38,738 nt of DNA, taken from NCBI GenBank assembly GCA_023433515.1, contig JAEZCN010000159.1:1-38738 (forward strand). The letters are read 5' to 3'. Shown here one piece after another: positions 1-7,944 of the stretch. A model generated the notes under the pieces. It had not been told where the DNA came from. It did not search any database and worked only from the letters and a program-made list of their open reading frames with translations. The position numbers were made by a program, and so were the translations under genes. Each line of letters begins with the position of its first letter. Position 1 is the first letter of the stretch. Source of the stretch: Pseudomonadota bacterium (GTDB taxonomy: Bacteria > Pseudomonadota > Gammaproteobacteria > Steroidobacterales > Steroidobacteraceae).

Positions 1-26
1 TTGATGATGGCGGTGACCAATTTCAT
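1..26 (-). CDS. PII nitrogen regulatory protein, N-terminal fragment (cut by window edge)
   Basis: Reading the minus strand from the ATG at 26-24 gives MKLVTAIIK before the window ends. This is the highly conserved N-terminus of the PII family (GlnB/GlnK), trimeric sensors of 2-oxoglutarate and ATP/ADP that control glutamine synthetase adenylylation and the AmtB ammonium channel. A good Shine-Dalgarno (GGGAG) lies about 8 bases upstream, and a sigma-54-like promoter about 75 bases upstream, which favours a nitrogen-regulated GlnK-type copy. Only nine residues are visible, so glnB and glnK cannot be told apart. Confidence 0.75.
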
Positions 27-100
27 TTCTTTTCTCCCAATTCTTTATTGCCAGTCTTTCGATGGAGTCGACGCCGACATCGGCGAGCCCTAATCGCAGT

Positions 101-115
101 GCAGCTTCCGTGCCA
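101..115 (-). promoter_or_regulatory. Candidate sigma-54 (RpoN) promoter for the PII gene
   Basis: On the minus strand the sequence is TGGCACG-GAAG-CTGC. The sigma-54 consensus is TGGCACG-N4-TTGC, so the -24 element is perfect and the -12 element has one mismatch (CTGC for TTGC). It points at the PII start codon at 26 with a leader of about 60 bases. Position and orientation fit nitrogen-limitation control through NtrC. No convincing pair of NtrC enhancer sites was found upstream. Confidence 0.55.
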
Positions 116-263
116 GTATCCCGAAAGGCCAACATAGCGGCAATTCAGCGTTTGTGCCTTCGGTCGGGGTCTGCGTGAGCACCAAATTAGCGCGACGGAA
201 CGCCGTGCGCCCAACAATGGTGCGACGCTCCCCCGGCCCAGTTGACTCTCTTATCTATACGGT

Positions 264-1460
264 GTGAATAGGATGAACGTGCCAATGAATCCACGGGTGG
301 TCATCGTCGGGGCCGGACAGGCTTCCTCGCAAGCCATCGAAACGCTGCGCAGGCGTGGCCACACTGGGCCTATCACGTTGATTGGCGACGAAGATCTGCT
401 GCCATATCAGCGCCCACCGCTTTCGAAGAAATACCTGGCGGGTGCCCTCGACCGCGATCGGCTGCTCATCCGTCACGCGGACCATTACCTCGCGCACGGC
501 ATCGACCTGAGACTCGGCTTCGCGGCGGTGCGCATCGATCGCGAGCGGCACCGGGTCGAGATCGCGGATGGCACATCGGTCGAGTACGACCGCCTGCTGA
601 TCGCGACCGGGAGCCGGTCGCGCCTGTTGCCCCAGGAATGGGAGTCGGTCCGGCCGTTCTACCTGCGCACCGCGATGGACGTCGAACTGCTGCGCCGGGA
701 AATGGCGCCGGGCCGAAGGGCCGTCATCATCGGTGGCGGCTACATCGGCCTGGAATCCGCCGCGACCCTGCGCGAAGCCGGGCTCGAGGTCACCGTGTTC
801 GAAGCCGCCGACCGCGTGATGTCGCGCGTCGTCTCGCCGGCCGTGTCCCGCTTCTACGAGACCGAACACGCGCGCCACGGCGTAGAAATCCGCTGCCGCG
901 ACTTTTACCGGGTTCCGGTCCCCGGCACCGGGATCCGGGAAAACTTCGTGCTGGCGGCGATCGGGGTGGTGCCGGCGGATTCGCTCGCGCGGGACGCGGG
1001 GCTCGAATGCGACGACGGCATCCTGGTGGACGAGCACTGCCGCACGTCGGATCCTCACATCTGGGCCGCGGGCGACTGCACACGGCATCCGAGCCTGCAC
1101 TATGGAATGCGCGTGCGGCTGGAATCGGTCGACAACGCGTTCGAGCAGGGAACCAGCGCGGCGCTCAACATGCTCGGACTCACTACCTTGCACGACAAGG
1201 TGCCGTGGTTCTGGTCGGATCAGTACGACCTCAAGATGGTCATCGTCGGGCTGGCGGCCGGCTTCGACACCGCGGTGCTGCGCGGCGACCCTGCGACGCG
1301 CGCCTTCAGCGTCTGTTACCTCAGGGACGGCGAGCTGATCGCCGTCGAAACCGTCAACCACACGAAGGACCAGATGGCCGCGCGCAGGATGATCCCGGCG
1401 CGGGCGCGACCCGATCCGCGGAAACTCGCGGATCCGGCCATTCCGTTGCGGGATTGTTAG
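264..1460 (+). CDS. FAD-dependent pyridine nucleotide-disulfide oxidoreductase (ferredoxin/rubredoxin reductase-like)
   Basis: Flavoprotein of the type that passes electrons from NAD(P)H to a ferredoxin or rubredoxin. It has an N-terminal FAD Rossmann motif (VVIVGAGQASSQA), the family signature PYQRPPLSKKYL, a second dinucleotide fold for NAD(P)H (VIIGGGYIGLESA near residue 155), and the FAD-contacting AAGDC motif near 270. A reductase C-terminal domain begins around VPWFWSDQYDLK. The segment between HGVEIR and AIGVVP is about 20 residues shorter than usual, so part of the NAD(P)H domain is missing or rearranged. The start is uncertain: GTG 264 is the longest, ATG 273 and ATG 285 are in frame, and only the last has a possible ribosome site (AGGA). 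No ferredoxin or oxygenase gene is adjacent, so the electron partner is unknown. It converges with the azoreductase gene with a 4-base overlap. Confidence 0.85.
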   Translation: MNRMNVPMNPRVVIVGAGQASSQAIETLRRRGHTGPITLIGDEDLLPYQRPPLSKKYLAGALDRDRLLIRHADHYLAHGIDLRLGFAAVRIDRERHRVEIADGTSVEYDRLLIATGSRSRLLPQEWESVRPFYLRTAMDVELLRREMAPGRRAVIIGGGYIGLESAATLREAGLEVTVFEAADRVMSRVVSPAVSRFYETEHARHGVEIRCRDFYRVPVPGTGIRENFVLAAIGVVPADSLARDAGLECDDGILVDEHCRTSDPHIWAAGDCTRHPSLHYGMRVRLESVDNAFEQGTSAALNMLGLTTLHDKVPWFWSDQYDLKMVIVGLAAGFDTAVLRGDPATRAFSVCYLRDGELIAVETVNHTKDQMAARRMIPARARPDPRKLADPAIPLRDC

Positions 1461-2083
1461 GCCGCGCGCGGCAGCGGTGCCGTGGCGAGCCTCGATATTT
1501 CGCGGCGCGCCTGCGTCATGGCCGCGGCGCGGGCGTCCGGCCCGTAACCGATCTTCTCCGCGCGCACGAACGTCACGTCGGTCAGTCCGACGAAGCCGAG
1601 CAGGTGCCGCAGGTACGGCTCCTGGAAATCAATCGCGCTCGCCGGCCCTTCGCTGTACAGGCCGCCGCGACTCTCGATCACGATGACGCGCTTTCCGGTC
1701 AGCAGTCCTTTCGGGCCCGCCTCCGAATAGGAGAAGGTCTCGCCCGCGCGCAGAACGTAGTCGAACCACGCGCGCAGCGCGGTCGGGACGCCGAAGTTGT
1801 ACATCGGCGCGCCGATCACGATGGTGTCCGCGGCGCGTAGTTCGGCGATGAGTTCGTCCGAGAGAGCGCGCGACTTGCGCTCGGCATCGCTCGCGGGCGT
1901 CCCACGTACACCGGCGAGGGTCTCGACTGAGAGGTGCGGCACCGGATCGCGCCCGAGATCGCGGCTCTTCGCGGTCAACTCGGGATGTCCGGCCAACAAT
2001 CGCTCCACCGTCTCCTGCACCAGCACTCGGGAAACGGACTCTTCGCGCGCGGCGCTGCTGTTGATGACCAACAAGGACTTCAT
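1457..2083 (-). CDS. azoR: FMN-dependent NADH-azoreductase (AzoR, flavodoxin-fold)
   Basis: A 208-residue protein, close to the usual 200. AzoR enzymes are homodimeric FMN flavoproteins that reduce azo compounds and quinones by two-electron transfers from NAD(P)H and often protect against electrophilic or thiol stress. Visible marks are the N-terminal strand MKSLLVINSS with phosphate-binding serines, the FMN-binding signature PMYNFGVP, and a second FMN loop around ESRGGLYSEGP. I chose ATG 2083 because AAGGAG lies at the right distance before it; an upstream in-frame ATG at 2116 would add 11 non-family residues. It is divergent from a LysR regulator at 2197, the usual arrangement where the regulator controls the azoreductase. 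Confidence 0.92.
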   Translation of the reverse strand: MKSLLVINSSAAREESVSRVLVQETVERLLAGHPELTAKSRDLGRDPVPHLSVETLAGVRGTPASDAERKSRALSDELIAELRAADTIVIGAPMYNFGVPTALRAWFDYVLRAGETFSYSEAGPKGLLTGKRVIVIESRGGLYSEGPASAIDFQEPYLRHLLGFVGLTDVTFVRAEKIGYGPDARAAAMTQARREISRLATAPLPRAA

Positions 2084-2196
2084 GGGCACTCCTTCCTGTT
2101 GAATTCGTATTGGCATGAGTGCATGGTGGCGTTGCGGAAAGCGGCTTACTAGCCGGCAAAACTGCGACTCGGTGTCGCTAAAAATGGAACGCCAAG

Positions 2197-3090
2197 ATGG
2201 AAATCGATGATATCCGCGCCTTTTTGGCCGTTGCCGACACGGGTGGACTCACGGCCGCCGCACAACGACTGGGCGTCAGCAAGTCCGTCGTCAGCCGTCA
2301 GATCGCCCGGCTCGAGAAGGACCTCGGCGCGGTTTTACTGACGCGGACCACGCGTGGCGCGGCGCTCACCGAGGCCGGCGCAAACTTCCGGGATCACGGG
2401 ATGCGCATCGCCGCGGAAGCGGAGGCCGCGCGCGACATCGTCGCGGCCGACGGACCGGTGCGCGGTCGCTTGCGCATCGCGGCGCCACTTTCGTTCGGCT
2501 CCACGCATTTCTCTCCCGTGCTCGCGGAGCTCGCGGCGCGGCATCCCGAGCTCGAAATCCACGCGTCGTACAGCGACAAGATGGTCGATCTGGTGGCCGA
2601 CGGATTCGACGCGGCGATCCGCCTCGGCCGTCTCAGCGATTCGCGCCTGGTCGCGCGCCGCATCGCATCATTGGGCGGACGGCTCGTCGCGAGCCCGCGC
2701 TACCTCGAATCTCATCCCGCGCCGCGGGCGCTCGAAGACCTCAAGGTCCACGCCGCGATCGCGCAGGCCGGCGTGCCGTGGCTGTTCGAACACGAACGAC
2801 ACGTCACGACGGTCCATCCGCACGCCCGTTTCACCGCGGACAACGGCGCGGCGCTGGTGCCCGCGGTGCTCGCGGGCCTCGGAATCTCGATGCTTCCCGA
2901 CTTCCTGATCGAGGAGCACGTCGCGACCGGCGCTCTGGTGCCGCTGCTGCCCGAATTCCCCTTTCCCGAGGCCGGCGTGTTCGTGGTGCGCCCGCCCGGG
3001 GGAAATGCGCCACGCAAGGTACGCGCGCTCATCGAGATCATGCTGGAGAAGTTCGGCGGCGGGGCCTCCCGGGCTCCTCGCGCGACGTGA
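2197..3090 (+). CDS. LysR-family transcriptional regulator
   Basis: A 297-residue LysR-type regulator. Residues 1-60 form the winged helix-turn-helix (MEIDDIRAFLAVADTGGLTA, then AAQRLGVSKSVVSRQIARLE), and residues 90-290 form the periplasmic-binding-protein-like effector domain (VRGRLRIAAPLSFG is the typical entry). The AAPLSFG and LGRLSDSRLVARRI segments resemble the subgroup that regulates quinone reductases and azoreductases. It is transcribed divergently from azoR across about 113 bases, so it probably controls azoR and itself. The effector is not evident from sequence. The ATG at 2197 aligns with the family N-terminus, although no strong Shine-Dalgarno precedes it. Confidence 0.92.
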   Translation: MEIDDIRAFLAVADTGGLTAAAQRLGVSKSVVSRQIARLEKDLGAVLLTRTTRGAALTEAGANFRDHGMRIAAEAEAARDIVAADGPVRGRLRIAAPLSFGSTHFSPVLAELAARHPELEIHASYSDKMVDLVADGFDAAIRLGRLSDSRLVARRIASLGGRLVASPRYLESHPAPRALEDLKVHAAIAQAGVPWLFEHERHVTTVHPHARFTADNGAALVPAVLAGLGISMLPDFLIEEHVATGALVPLLPEFPFPEAGVFVVRPPGGNAPRKVRALIEIMLEKFGGGASRAPRAT

Positions 3091-3114
3091 TCGCGGTGCA
3101 ATGTGAAATCGTCG

Positions 3115-3165
3115 TTGCGCCGACTACTACACATGTCATAGAGTAGACCACACTTGTAAATACAA
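3115..3165 (+). promoter_or_regulatory. BlaI-type promoter/operator of the blaI-M56 operon
   Basis: A -35 element TTGCGC (3115-3120) and a -10 element TAGAGT (3139-3144) are separated by 18 bases. The spacer holds ACTACA-CA-TGTCATAG (3126-3141), which has the shape of known BlaI operators (TACGACA-NN-TGTCGTA in mycobacteria) and overlaps the -10. A second perfect inverted repeat TTGTA-AA-TACAA (3154-3165) is centred 27 bases downstream. The same -35/operator/-10 architecture recurs at 12059-12110. Binding of the BlaI-like product of 3190-3582 would block polymerase, giving autorepression. Confidence 0.72.
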
Positions 3166-3189
3166 CCATTCTTCAGAACAGGAGCCGAC

Positions 3190-3582
3190 GTGGCCGAGCC
3201 GAAGCTGAGTCCGATCGAATTGAGAATCATGGGTGAGTTGTGGGGCCACGGGCCGCGCTCCATCCGCGAAATCCACGAAGCCATCGTGAAGCGCGACCGG
3301 CCGGCCTACACCACGGTCCAGACCATGGTCTACAGGCTCGAGGCAAAAGGCGCCGTGCGGCGCACCAAGAAGATCGGCAACGCCCACGTGTTCGAGGCCA
3401 CCACCTCGCGCGAGTCGGTACAGACCCGGCTTCTCAAGGAGTTGTTAGGCCTGTTCGGCGGCAGCGCGGGTCCCGTGATGGCGCACCTGGTGGAGATGGG
3501 CAAGATTTCGAACGAGGACATCGAGGACGCGCAGAAGCTGCTGCGCGAACACGCCAGCCGCGCGAAGGACAAGGCCAGATGA
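3190..3582 (+). CDS. blaI: BlaI/MecI/CopY-family transcriptional repressor
   Basis: A 130-residue penicillinase-repressor-family protein. The winged helix-turn-helix covers residues 1-75 (LSPIELRIMGELWGHGP, then YTTVQTMVYRLEAKGAVRR, the recognition helix and wing), followed by a helical dimerisation tail. In Gram-positive bacteria such repressors dimerise on operators of beta-lactamase genes and are inactivated by proteolysis after a BlaR1/MecR1 sensor is triggered. The start is GTG 3190, preceded by AGGAG at 5 bases. It overlaps the downstream M56 gene by 4 bases (ATGA), so the two are probably translationally coupled. Its own promoter and the one at 12059 carry matching operators, so it is expected to repress both operons. 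Confidence 0.93.
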   Translation: MAEPKLSPIELRIMGELWGHGPRSIREIHEAIVKRDRPAYTTVQTMVYRLEAKGAVRRTKKIGNAHVFEATTSRESVQTRLLKELLGLFGGSAGPVMAHLVEMGKISNEDIEDAQKLLREHASRAKDKAR

Positions 3583-4946
3583 TCGGCGCGCTGCTCGACC
3601 ATCTGTGGCAGTCGACGCTGTTCTGCGTCGGCGTCTGGCTGCTGATGTTCGGGCTGCGCGCGAATGGCGCGGCGCTGCGCCACTGGTTGTGGATGCTCGC
3701 ATCTCTCAAGTTCCTCGTGCCATTTTCGCTGCTGTATTCGCTGGGCTCGCTGGCTGGAGTATTGCCGCCCGTCGCGGCCCAGCCCGCTCTCCTGGACGAA
3801 GCATTGAGCGCCGCGTCGCCGGTGTTGTCGCCGACCAGTTTCCTCTCCGTTCCGATTTCCCCGGACGCCAGCGCAGGCCTCGGACTCGAAGCCGTGCTGA
3901 TCGGCGCATGGGCGATCGGTGCGTCGCTCGTGCTGCTGCGCTGGTTCGTCGCGTGGCGCGCGGTCGACAGGATTTCCCGGGCAGCGAGGCCGGCGCCGGG
4001 CGCATCGCCGGATGCGTGGATCACGGACGAGGACATCGAACCGTCCGCGGCCCGCGTCTTTCAGCCGGTGGTGCTGCTTCCGGCCGCGCTGCTCGGGAAA
4101 CTGACCGCGCCGCAGCTCGAGGCGGTGCTCGCGCACGAACGCGAACACATTTCGCGGCGCGACAATCTGAAGGTGTGCCTGCATCGCGTGGTCGAGGCGC
4201 TTTTCTGGTTCTATCCACCCGTGTGGTGGATAGGCCGGAACATGCTCGAGGAACGCGAGCGCGCGTGCGACGAGGCGGTGATCGACAGCGGCCACGATCC
4301 GGCGGACTATGCGGCCGGTATCCTCGCCGTGTGCCGTCACTGCCGGGCGCACGCCGGCCACGGGCCCGCGCCGCTGTCTTCGGCCACGGCCGGCAACCTG
4401 ACGCAGCGCGTGCGCGAGATCCTCGCGGCCGCGCGGCCGCGTTCGCTCGGATTCGTGAAAGCGGGAATTCTGTGCGCCTGCACGATGATCGTGACGACGG
4501 TGCCCGTCTTCGCCGGCGCCTTCGACTTCGCGCTGCATCGCTACGAGCTGATGCGCAGCCACGCGAACGCGCTCGGCGCGGCCGAAATCTCCATCTCGCT
4601 CGCGTCTCCCGGCGGCCCGCCCTACCAGTCGGTGCTCGTCAACGGCGATCGCGTCGTGATCCGTAACAGCTCGTTGCGCGACCTGGTTGCGCTTGCGTAC
4701 GGCGTCGAGTCCTGGAAGATCGTCGGCTTCGATTCGCTGCTCGACGACTTGCGCTACGACGTGCTCGCCCGGTTGCCGCGCCCGGTCAACGAGCCCGAGC
4801 ACTTCGACCCGCACGCGCTGCAGGGCACGGTGACCAAACTACTCGCCAGCCGCTTCGGCATGGAGATACACGTCAACCGGCGCTGCCAGGACCCCTGCGG
4901 CCGGATCGCATTGCGCTATCCTCCCGACTACCCCGACTCACGATAA
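3579..4946 (+). CDS. M56 family (BlaR1/MecR1-like) membrane metallopeptidase with DUF3738-like sensor domain
   Basis: A 455-residue integral membrane protein. Two N-terminal transmembrane helices (about 10-28 and 38-60) and a third (about 103-125) precede a cytoplasmic zinc peptidase domain with HEREH at 186-190 and a downstream glutamate/aspartate cluster (EERERACDEA near 225-233). A fourth helix (about 290-312) leads to an extracytoplasmic domain of about 140 residues resembling the soil-associated TIGR03435/DUF3738 family (SLRDLVALAYGV, then the LRYDV segment). It ends with a CQDPC motif shared with two paralogues in this window. BlaR1/MecR1 proteins sense beta-lactams through a penicillin-binding C-terminal domain; here that domain is replaced, so the inducer is unknown. 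ATG 3579 overlaps the blaI stop. Expected role: signal-triggered proteolytic relief of BlaI repression. Confidence 0.9.
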   Translation: MIGALLDHLWQSTLFCVGVWLLMFGLRANGAALRHWLWMLASLKFLVPFSLLYSLGSLAGVLPPVAAQPALLDEALSAASPVLSPTSFLSVPISPDASAGLGLEAVLIGAWAIGASLVLLRWFVAWRAVDRISRAARPAPGASPDAWITDEDIEPSAARVFQPVVLLPAALLGKLTAPQLEAVLAHEREHISRRDNLKVCLHRVVEALFWFYPPVWWIGRNMLEERERACDEAVIDSGHDPADYAAGILAVCRHCRAHAGHGPAPLSSATAGNLTQRVREILAAARPRSLGFVKAGILCACTMIVTTVPVFAGAFDFALHRYELMRSHANALGAAEISISLASPGGPPYQSVLVNGDRVVIRNSSLRDLVALAYGVESWKIVGFDSLLDDLRYDVLARLPRPVNEPEHFDPHALQGTVTKLLASRFGMEIHVNRRCQDPCGRIALRYPPDYPDSR

Positions 4947-4952
4947 CGTCTG

Positions 4953-5885
4953 ATGCTCGTCGGGGCCGTCGATCACCTGTGGCAATCGCTGCAGTTCTCC
5001 GGCGCTGCCTGCCTCCTCGCGTGGCTCGCGCGCGGCAATGCCGCGGTCGTGCGGCTGTGGCTGTATCGCATCGCCGCGCTCAAGTTCCTCGTGCCCTTCC
5101 AGGTGCTGTTCGCGCTCGGGTTCTGGCACGGCTTCCCGGTCACGTTTTCGAGCGATCCGCCGCCTGCGAAGATCGTTGCCGCCGTCGATGTCGCGACGCC
5201 CTGGTTCGCGCCGACTGCTTTTCTCGGCTGGACCTGGCTGCTGCTGATCGTGGCGCTGGCGGCGGCCATCGGCTCGTTGCGCTGGATGGCGCGGCGCAGG
5301 GATGAAGAGGAGATTCACGCGTTCGCGGAGCGTATGCGCCTCGAGCGCGACCCGGACGATCGACAGCCCGGGCTCGGCTTTTTCAGGAGCGCGCTGTTCA
5401 CCGCCCTGGCGCTCGGTGCGTTTGCAGTACCGCTCACGGGCGGCGCGATCGAAGGTTCGCTGCATCGGCGCGAAGTCCTCATCGCCAATGCGCTCTCGCT
5501 GCGCGGCGCGCCGATGCGCATCCGGCCCGCGGCTCGCGGCATGGGCGGACGCTTCGAGATTCGCGCGGAAAACCGCGGTGTACTCATCCGCAACGCGACC
5601 ATCCGCGACCTGGCGGCGCTTGCCTACGGCGTGCATCCGTACTTCGTGCGCGGCAACCATTTCGTCGCAAGCGGACAGGAGGACTGGCTGACCGGATCGC
5701 GCCACGATGTCTTCGTAACGGCCGTCATCCACGAGCCCGAACGCTTCGACAGCTACGCGTTGCGCCAGCCGCTCACCAGGCTGCTTGCGGACGAGTTCGG
5801 CCTCGAGATCTACGTCAACGGAGACTGTCAGCCGCCCTGCGGCCGTTGGGGCATGGCACTCACGCCAGATCCGCTGTCTCCCTGA
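4953..5885 (+). CDS. Peptidase-less BlaR1-like membrane protein with DUF3738-like C-terminal domain
   Basis: A 310-residue paralogue of the preceding M56 protein. It keeps the same opening (DHLWQS near residue 8, two helices up to about 60), a third helix (about 90-112), a fourth (about 145-165) and the C-terminal domain (TIRDLAALAYGV, a RHDVFV strand, then CQPPC). The roughly 150-residue peptidase domain between helices 3 and 4 is reduced to a linker of about 30 residues, and no HExxH remains. It cannot be a protease by this mechanism; it could be a decoy receptor, co-receptor or dimerisation partner of the M56 protein. It starts six bases after the M56 stop, so it is in the same operon. Its end overlaps the convergent patatin gene by 26 bases. 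Confidence 0.82.
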   Translation: MLVGAVDHLWQSLQFSGAACLLAWLARGNAAVVRLWLYRIAALKFLVPFQVLFALGFWHGFPVTFSSDPPPAKIVAAVDVATPWFAPTAFLGWTWLLLIVALAAAIGSLRWMARRRDEEEIHAFAERMRLERDPDDRQPGLGFFRSALFTALALGAFAVPLTGGAIEGSLHRREVLIANALSLRGAPMRIRPAARGMGGRFEIRAENRGVLIRNATIRDLAALAYGVHPYFVRGNHFVASGQEDWLTGSRHDVFVTAVIHEPERFDSYALRQPLTRLLADEFGLEIYVNGDCQPPCGRWGMALTPDPLSP

Positions 5886-7944
5886 CCGCGGCCGACGCGG
5901 CGCGCGCCGCCGGCTTCGCGCGCCAGCGCGCGAACACGGCTTCGATCCCCGTGTCCTCCTCGCCGACGATGCCCTCGGTGAGCTGACGGCCGAGCTCGCG
6001 ATAGCTGTCGAACTGCATCTCTCCGTAGAACTGGTTGGCCGTCGACTGGTTCGGAAACTCCGGATTCGTGCGCCAGTATCCGTAGATGTCCGCGCTCAGG
6101 TCGGTACGCACGAGCGCCTTGAGATAGAGGATTTCGCCGCTGCTGCCATCCGCGTAGGTCACCTCGCCGACCAGGTGAACGCGCTGGCGCGGCAGCAACT
6201 CGTCGCGATGGAACAGCGGATCCGCGCAGATGTTCACGTCGGCGCCGAAGTCGGCGCGCGCGCGCTGCACGGCCTGCGCGAGGTCCGCGAGTGTCGCGTT
6301 CGGATCGGCGCCCGCGTCGCTCACGAAGATGTAGCGGCAGCGGCGCCGCAGCAGTTCGTAGACGCCGAGATTCTCGAAATGGCCGCCGTCGGACAGGTGT
6401 ATGCGGGCCTGCTTTTCATCGAGCCCGATGCCCAGCATTTCGCGAAACATGAGCTGGTACCACGCGGGCCAGCGCCAGCGGCGCGGCTCGTGACGCGGGT
6501 TAGAGACCCACACGCCGAGCCGCACGTTGAGCAACGCCATCAGGAAGCTCACCGGCCGCGAACTCGTCGCGATCGTGTCCGGGTCGACGGCGGCACCCGA
6601 CACCGCGAATGCGGTCGACAACGTGAGCTCGCCGCCCAGGTAGTTGGTCGTGCGGCGGAAGCCGGTCGCCGATGAGCCGCAGTACAGCGGCGTGAGGATC
6701 ATGTTTTCGCCGTTGCGCGCGCGGCGCTTCGCATCCGTCGAACTCGTGGTATTGAGCGTCGTGTTGATGATGTGGAATGGCCCGCCGGATTCCGCGCGTA
6801 CGTCGGCGAGCCGGAACAACGCCGGGTGCTTGTCCTCGGGGGACACGACGGGCAGGAACGCCTCGGCGAGCCGGCTGCGGTAATAGCTGTGCATCGAGAC
6901 CGCGTTGATGTCGCAGGTGAACGCGAACAACGCCGATAGCGCGAGCCACGCGTGGAACACCGACGTGTTGAGCAAAGGGGTGTGATGCGCGAGGTGATAG
7001 AGACCCGTGAACAAGCCGATCAGCACCAGCGCGAGGCCTGCGACGGCGAACGCGCCGGAGTGTCTGCTTGCTTTACCCGCCTGGCGAACGGACAGCGCGC
7101 CGGTCACGAGCGGAGCGAGCCAGGTGAAGTGCCGGGTCAGTTCGACGGCGGTTTCGGATTTCACCATGCTGAACACGGTTCGCTCGATGCCGACGAGCAC
7201 CGGGAACAGGCCGATGCCGAAGCAGATCACCGCGCCGCCGAGTAGTTTGCCAAGGCTCAGGCGCAGGTACCGCCCGGCGCTCATCTGGCGCAGCGGTGGC
7301 AGCACCGTGCTGAATGCGAACAGCAGCGTAGCGACAAGGTAGAGCGCCAGCAAGCCGAATCCGGCCACGCCGAAGAGGAAGAAGCCGTCGTGCGCGTCCA
7401 CCGCCGTAGCACCGGGCAGCGCCAGGTCGTGCGGGAAAGCGAAGGTGAAGTAGTCGCCCGACGCGATGCCGATCAGCAGCAGCAGGAACGGAATCAGCAC
7501 GAAGAGGTTGAGCAACGTGCCGGCCAGGATGCTCGCGCCGAGCGTCCAGCCGGAGAGTCCCGGACCGGCGATGAGATAGCGTCCATGCGCACGCAGCCAG
7601 TCGAGCACCGTGCCGGTGCCGCTCGCCAGCGGAACGCCGCCGAGCCTTTGCAGCGAGCTCGCGGGCACGTGCGCACGCAGCCAGGTGAGGCAGGAGGCGA
7701 TGTATCCGCCGCCCGAGACGGACGACAGGTAGTCGAAGCGATCGAGCAGGCCGCGACCGGCGAGCGCCTGCAACACGCCCATGTTGAACGCGGCGGAACG
7801 GATGCCTCCGCCCGACAGGGCCAGTCCCGCGAGCGGCGCGTTCTCCGGAACCGAACCGGTCACGCGGCGCCGGCGTTGGATCCATTCGAGCTCCTCGCGT
7901 TCGACCGCCGCGAAGTCTTCGGTGAAATCCTGCTCGCCGCTCAC
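5860..7944 (-). CDS. Patatin-like phospholipase with multiple membrane helices
   Basis: About 694 residues. Patatins are acyl hydrolases with a Ser-Asp dyad. The oxyanion glycine-rich loop (LALSGGGIRSAAFN) is near residue 45 and the nucleophile motif is SSVSGGG (GxSxG-like) near 78. The catalytic Asp is probably in HLSDGGHFENLG around 530. Four to six hydrophobic helices lie between the Ser and Asp halves, which is much larger than ordinary patatins and suggests a membrane-embedded lipase acting on phospholipids. I prefer GTG 7944, which forms a GTGA overlap with the stop of the upstream cytochrome gene and has GGAGAG at a suitable distance; GTG 7968 would add eight residues. Translational coupling suggests it works with that cytochrome. 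The substrate is not known. Confidence 0.85.
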   Translation of the reverse strand: MSGEQDFTEDFAAVEREELEWIQRRRRVTGSVPENAPLAGLALSGGGIRSAAFNMGVLQALAGRGLLDRFDYLSSVSGGGYIASCLTWLRAHVPASSLQRLGGVPLASGTGTVLDWLRAHGRYLIAGPGLSGWTLGASILAGTLLNLFVLIPFLLLLIGIASGDYFTFAFPHDLALPGATAVDAHDGFFLFGVAGFGLLALYLVATLLFAFSTVLPPLRQMSAGRYLRLSLGKLLGGAVICFGIGLFPVLVGIERTVFSMVKSETAVELTRHFTWLAPLVTGALSVRQAGKASRHSGAFAVAGLALVLIGLFTGLYHLAHHTPLLNTSVFHAWLALSALFAFTCDINAVSMHSYYRSRLAEAFLPVVSPEDKHPALFRLADVRAESGGPFHIINTTLNTTSSTDAKRRARNGENMILTPLYCGSSATGFRRTTNYLGGELTLSTAFAVSGAAVDPDTIATSSRPVSFLMALLNVRLGVWVSNPRHEPRRWRWPAWYQLMFREMLGIGLDEKQARIHLSDGGHFENLGVYELLRRRCRYIFVSDAGADPNATLADLAQAVQRARADFGADVNICADPLFHRDELLPRQRVHLVGEVTYADGSSGEILYLKALVRTDLSADIYGYWRTNPEFPNQSTANQFYGEMQFDSYRELGRQLTEGIVGEEDTGIEAVFARWRAKPAARAASAAVRETADLA

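Noticed and set aside
23..217. 64-codon minus-strand ORF upstream of PII
   Set aside because: It overlaps the PII start in another frame, covers the sigma-54-like promoter, and has an Arg/Cys-rich composition with no coding character.
202..225. TGCGC...GTGCG inverted repeat as an NtrC enhancer for the PII gene
   Set aside because: The arms are 9 bases apart; NtrC sites have TGCAC-N7-GTGCA. The arms also deviate in the A/T positions.
255..1361. Long minus-strand ORF opposite the flavoprotein gene
   Set aside because: The plus-strand frame has clear FAD and NAD(P)H motifs. The antisense frame is rich in Arg, Asp, Gln and His without any domain, the usual shadow of a GC-rich gene. The same holds for the long ORFs opposite the M56 gene (3330-4814), the RND permease (26755-27933) and pyruvate carboxylase (36148-37182).
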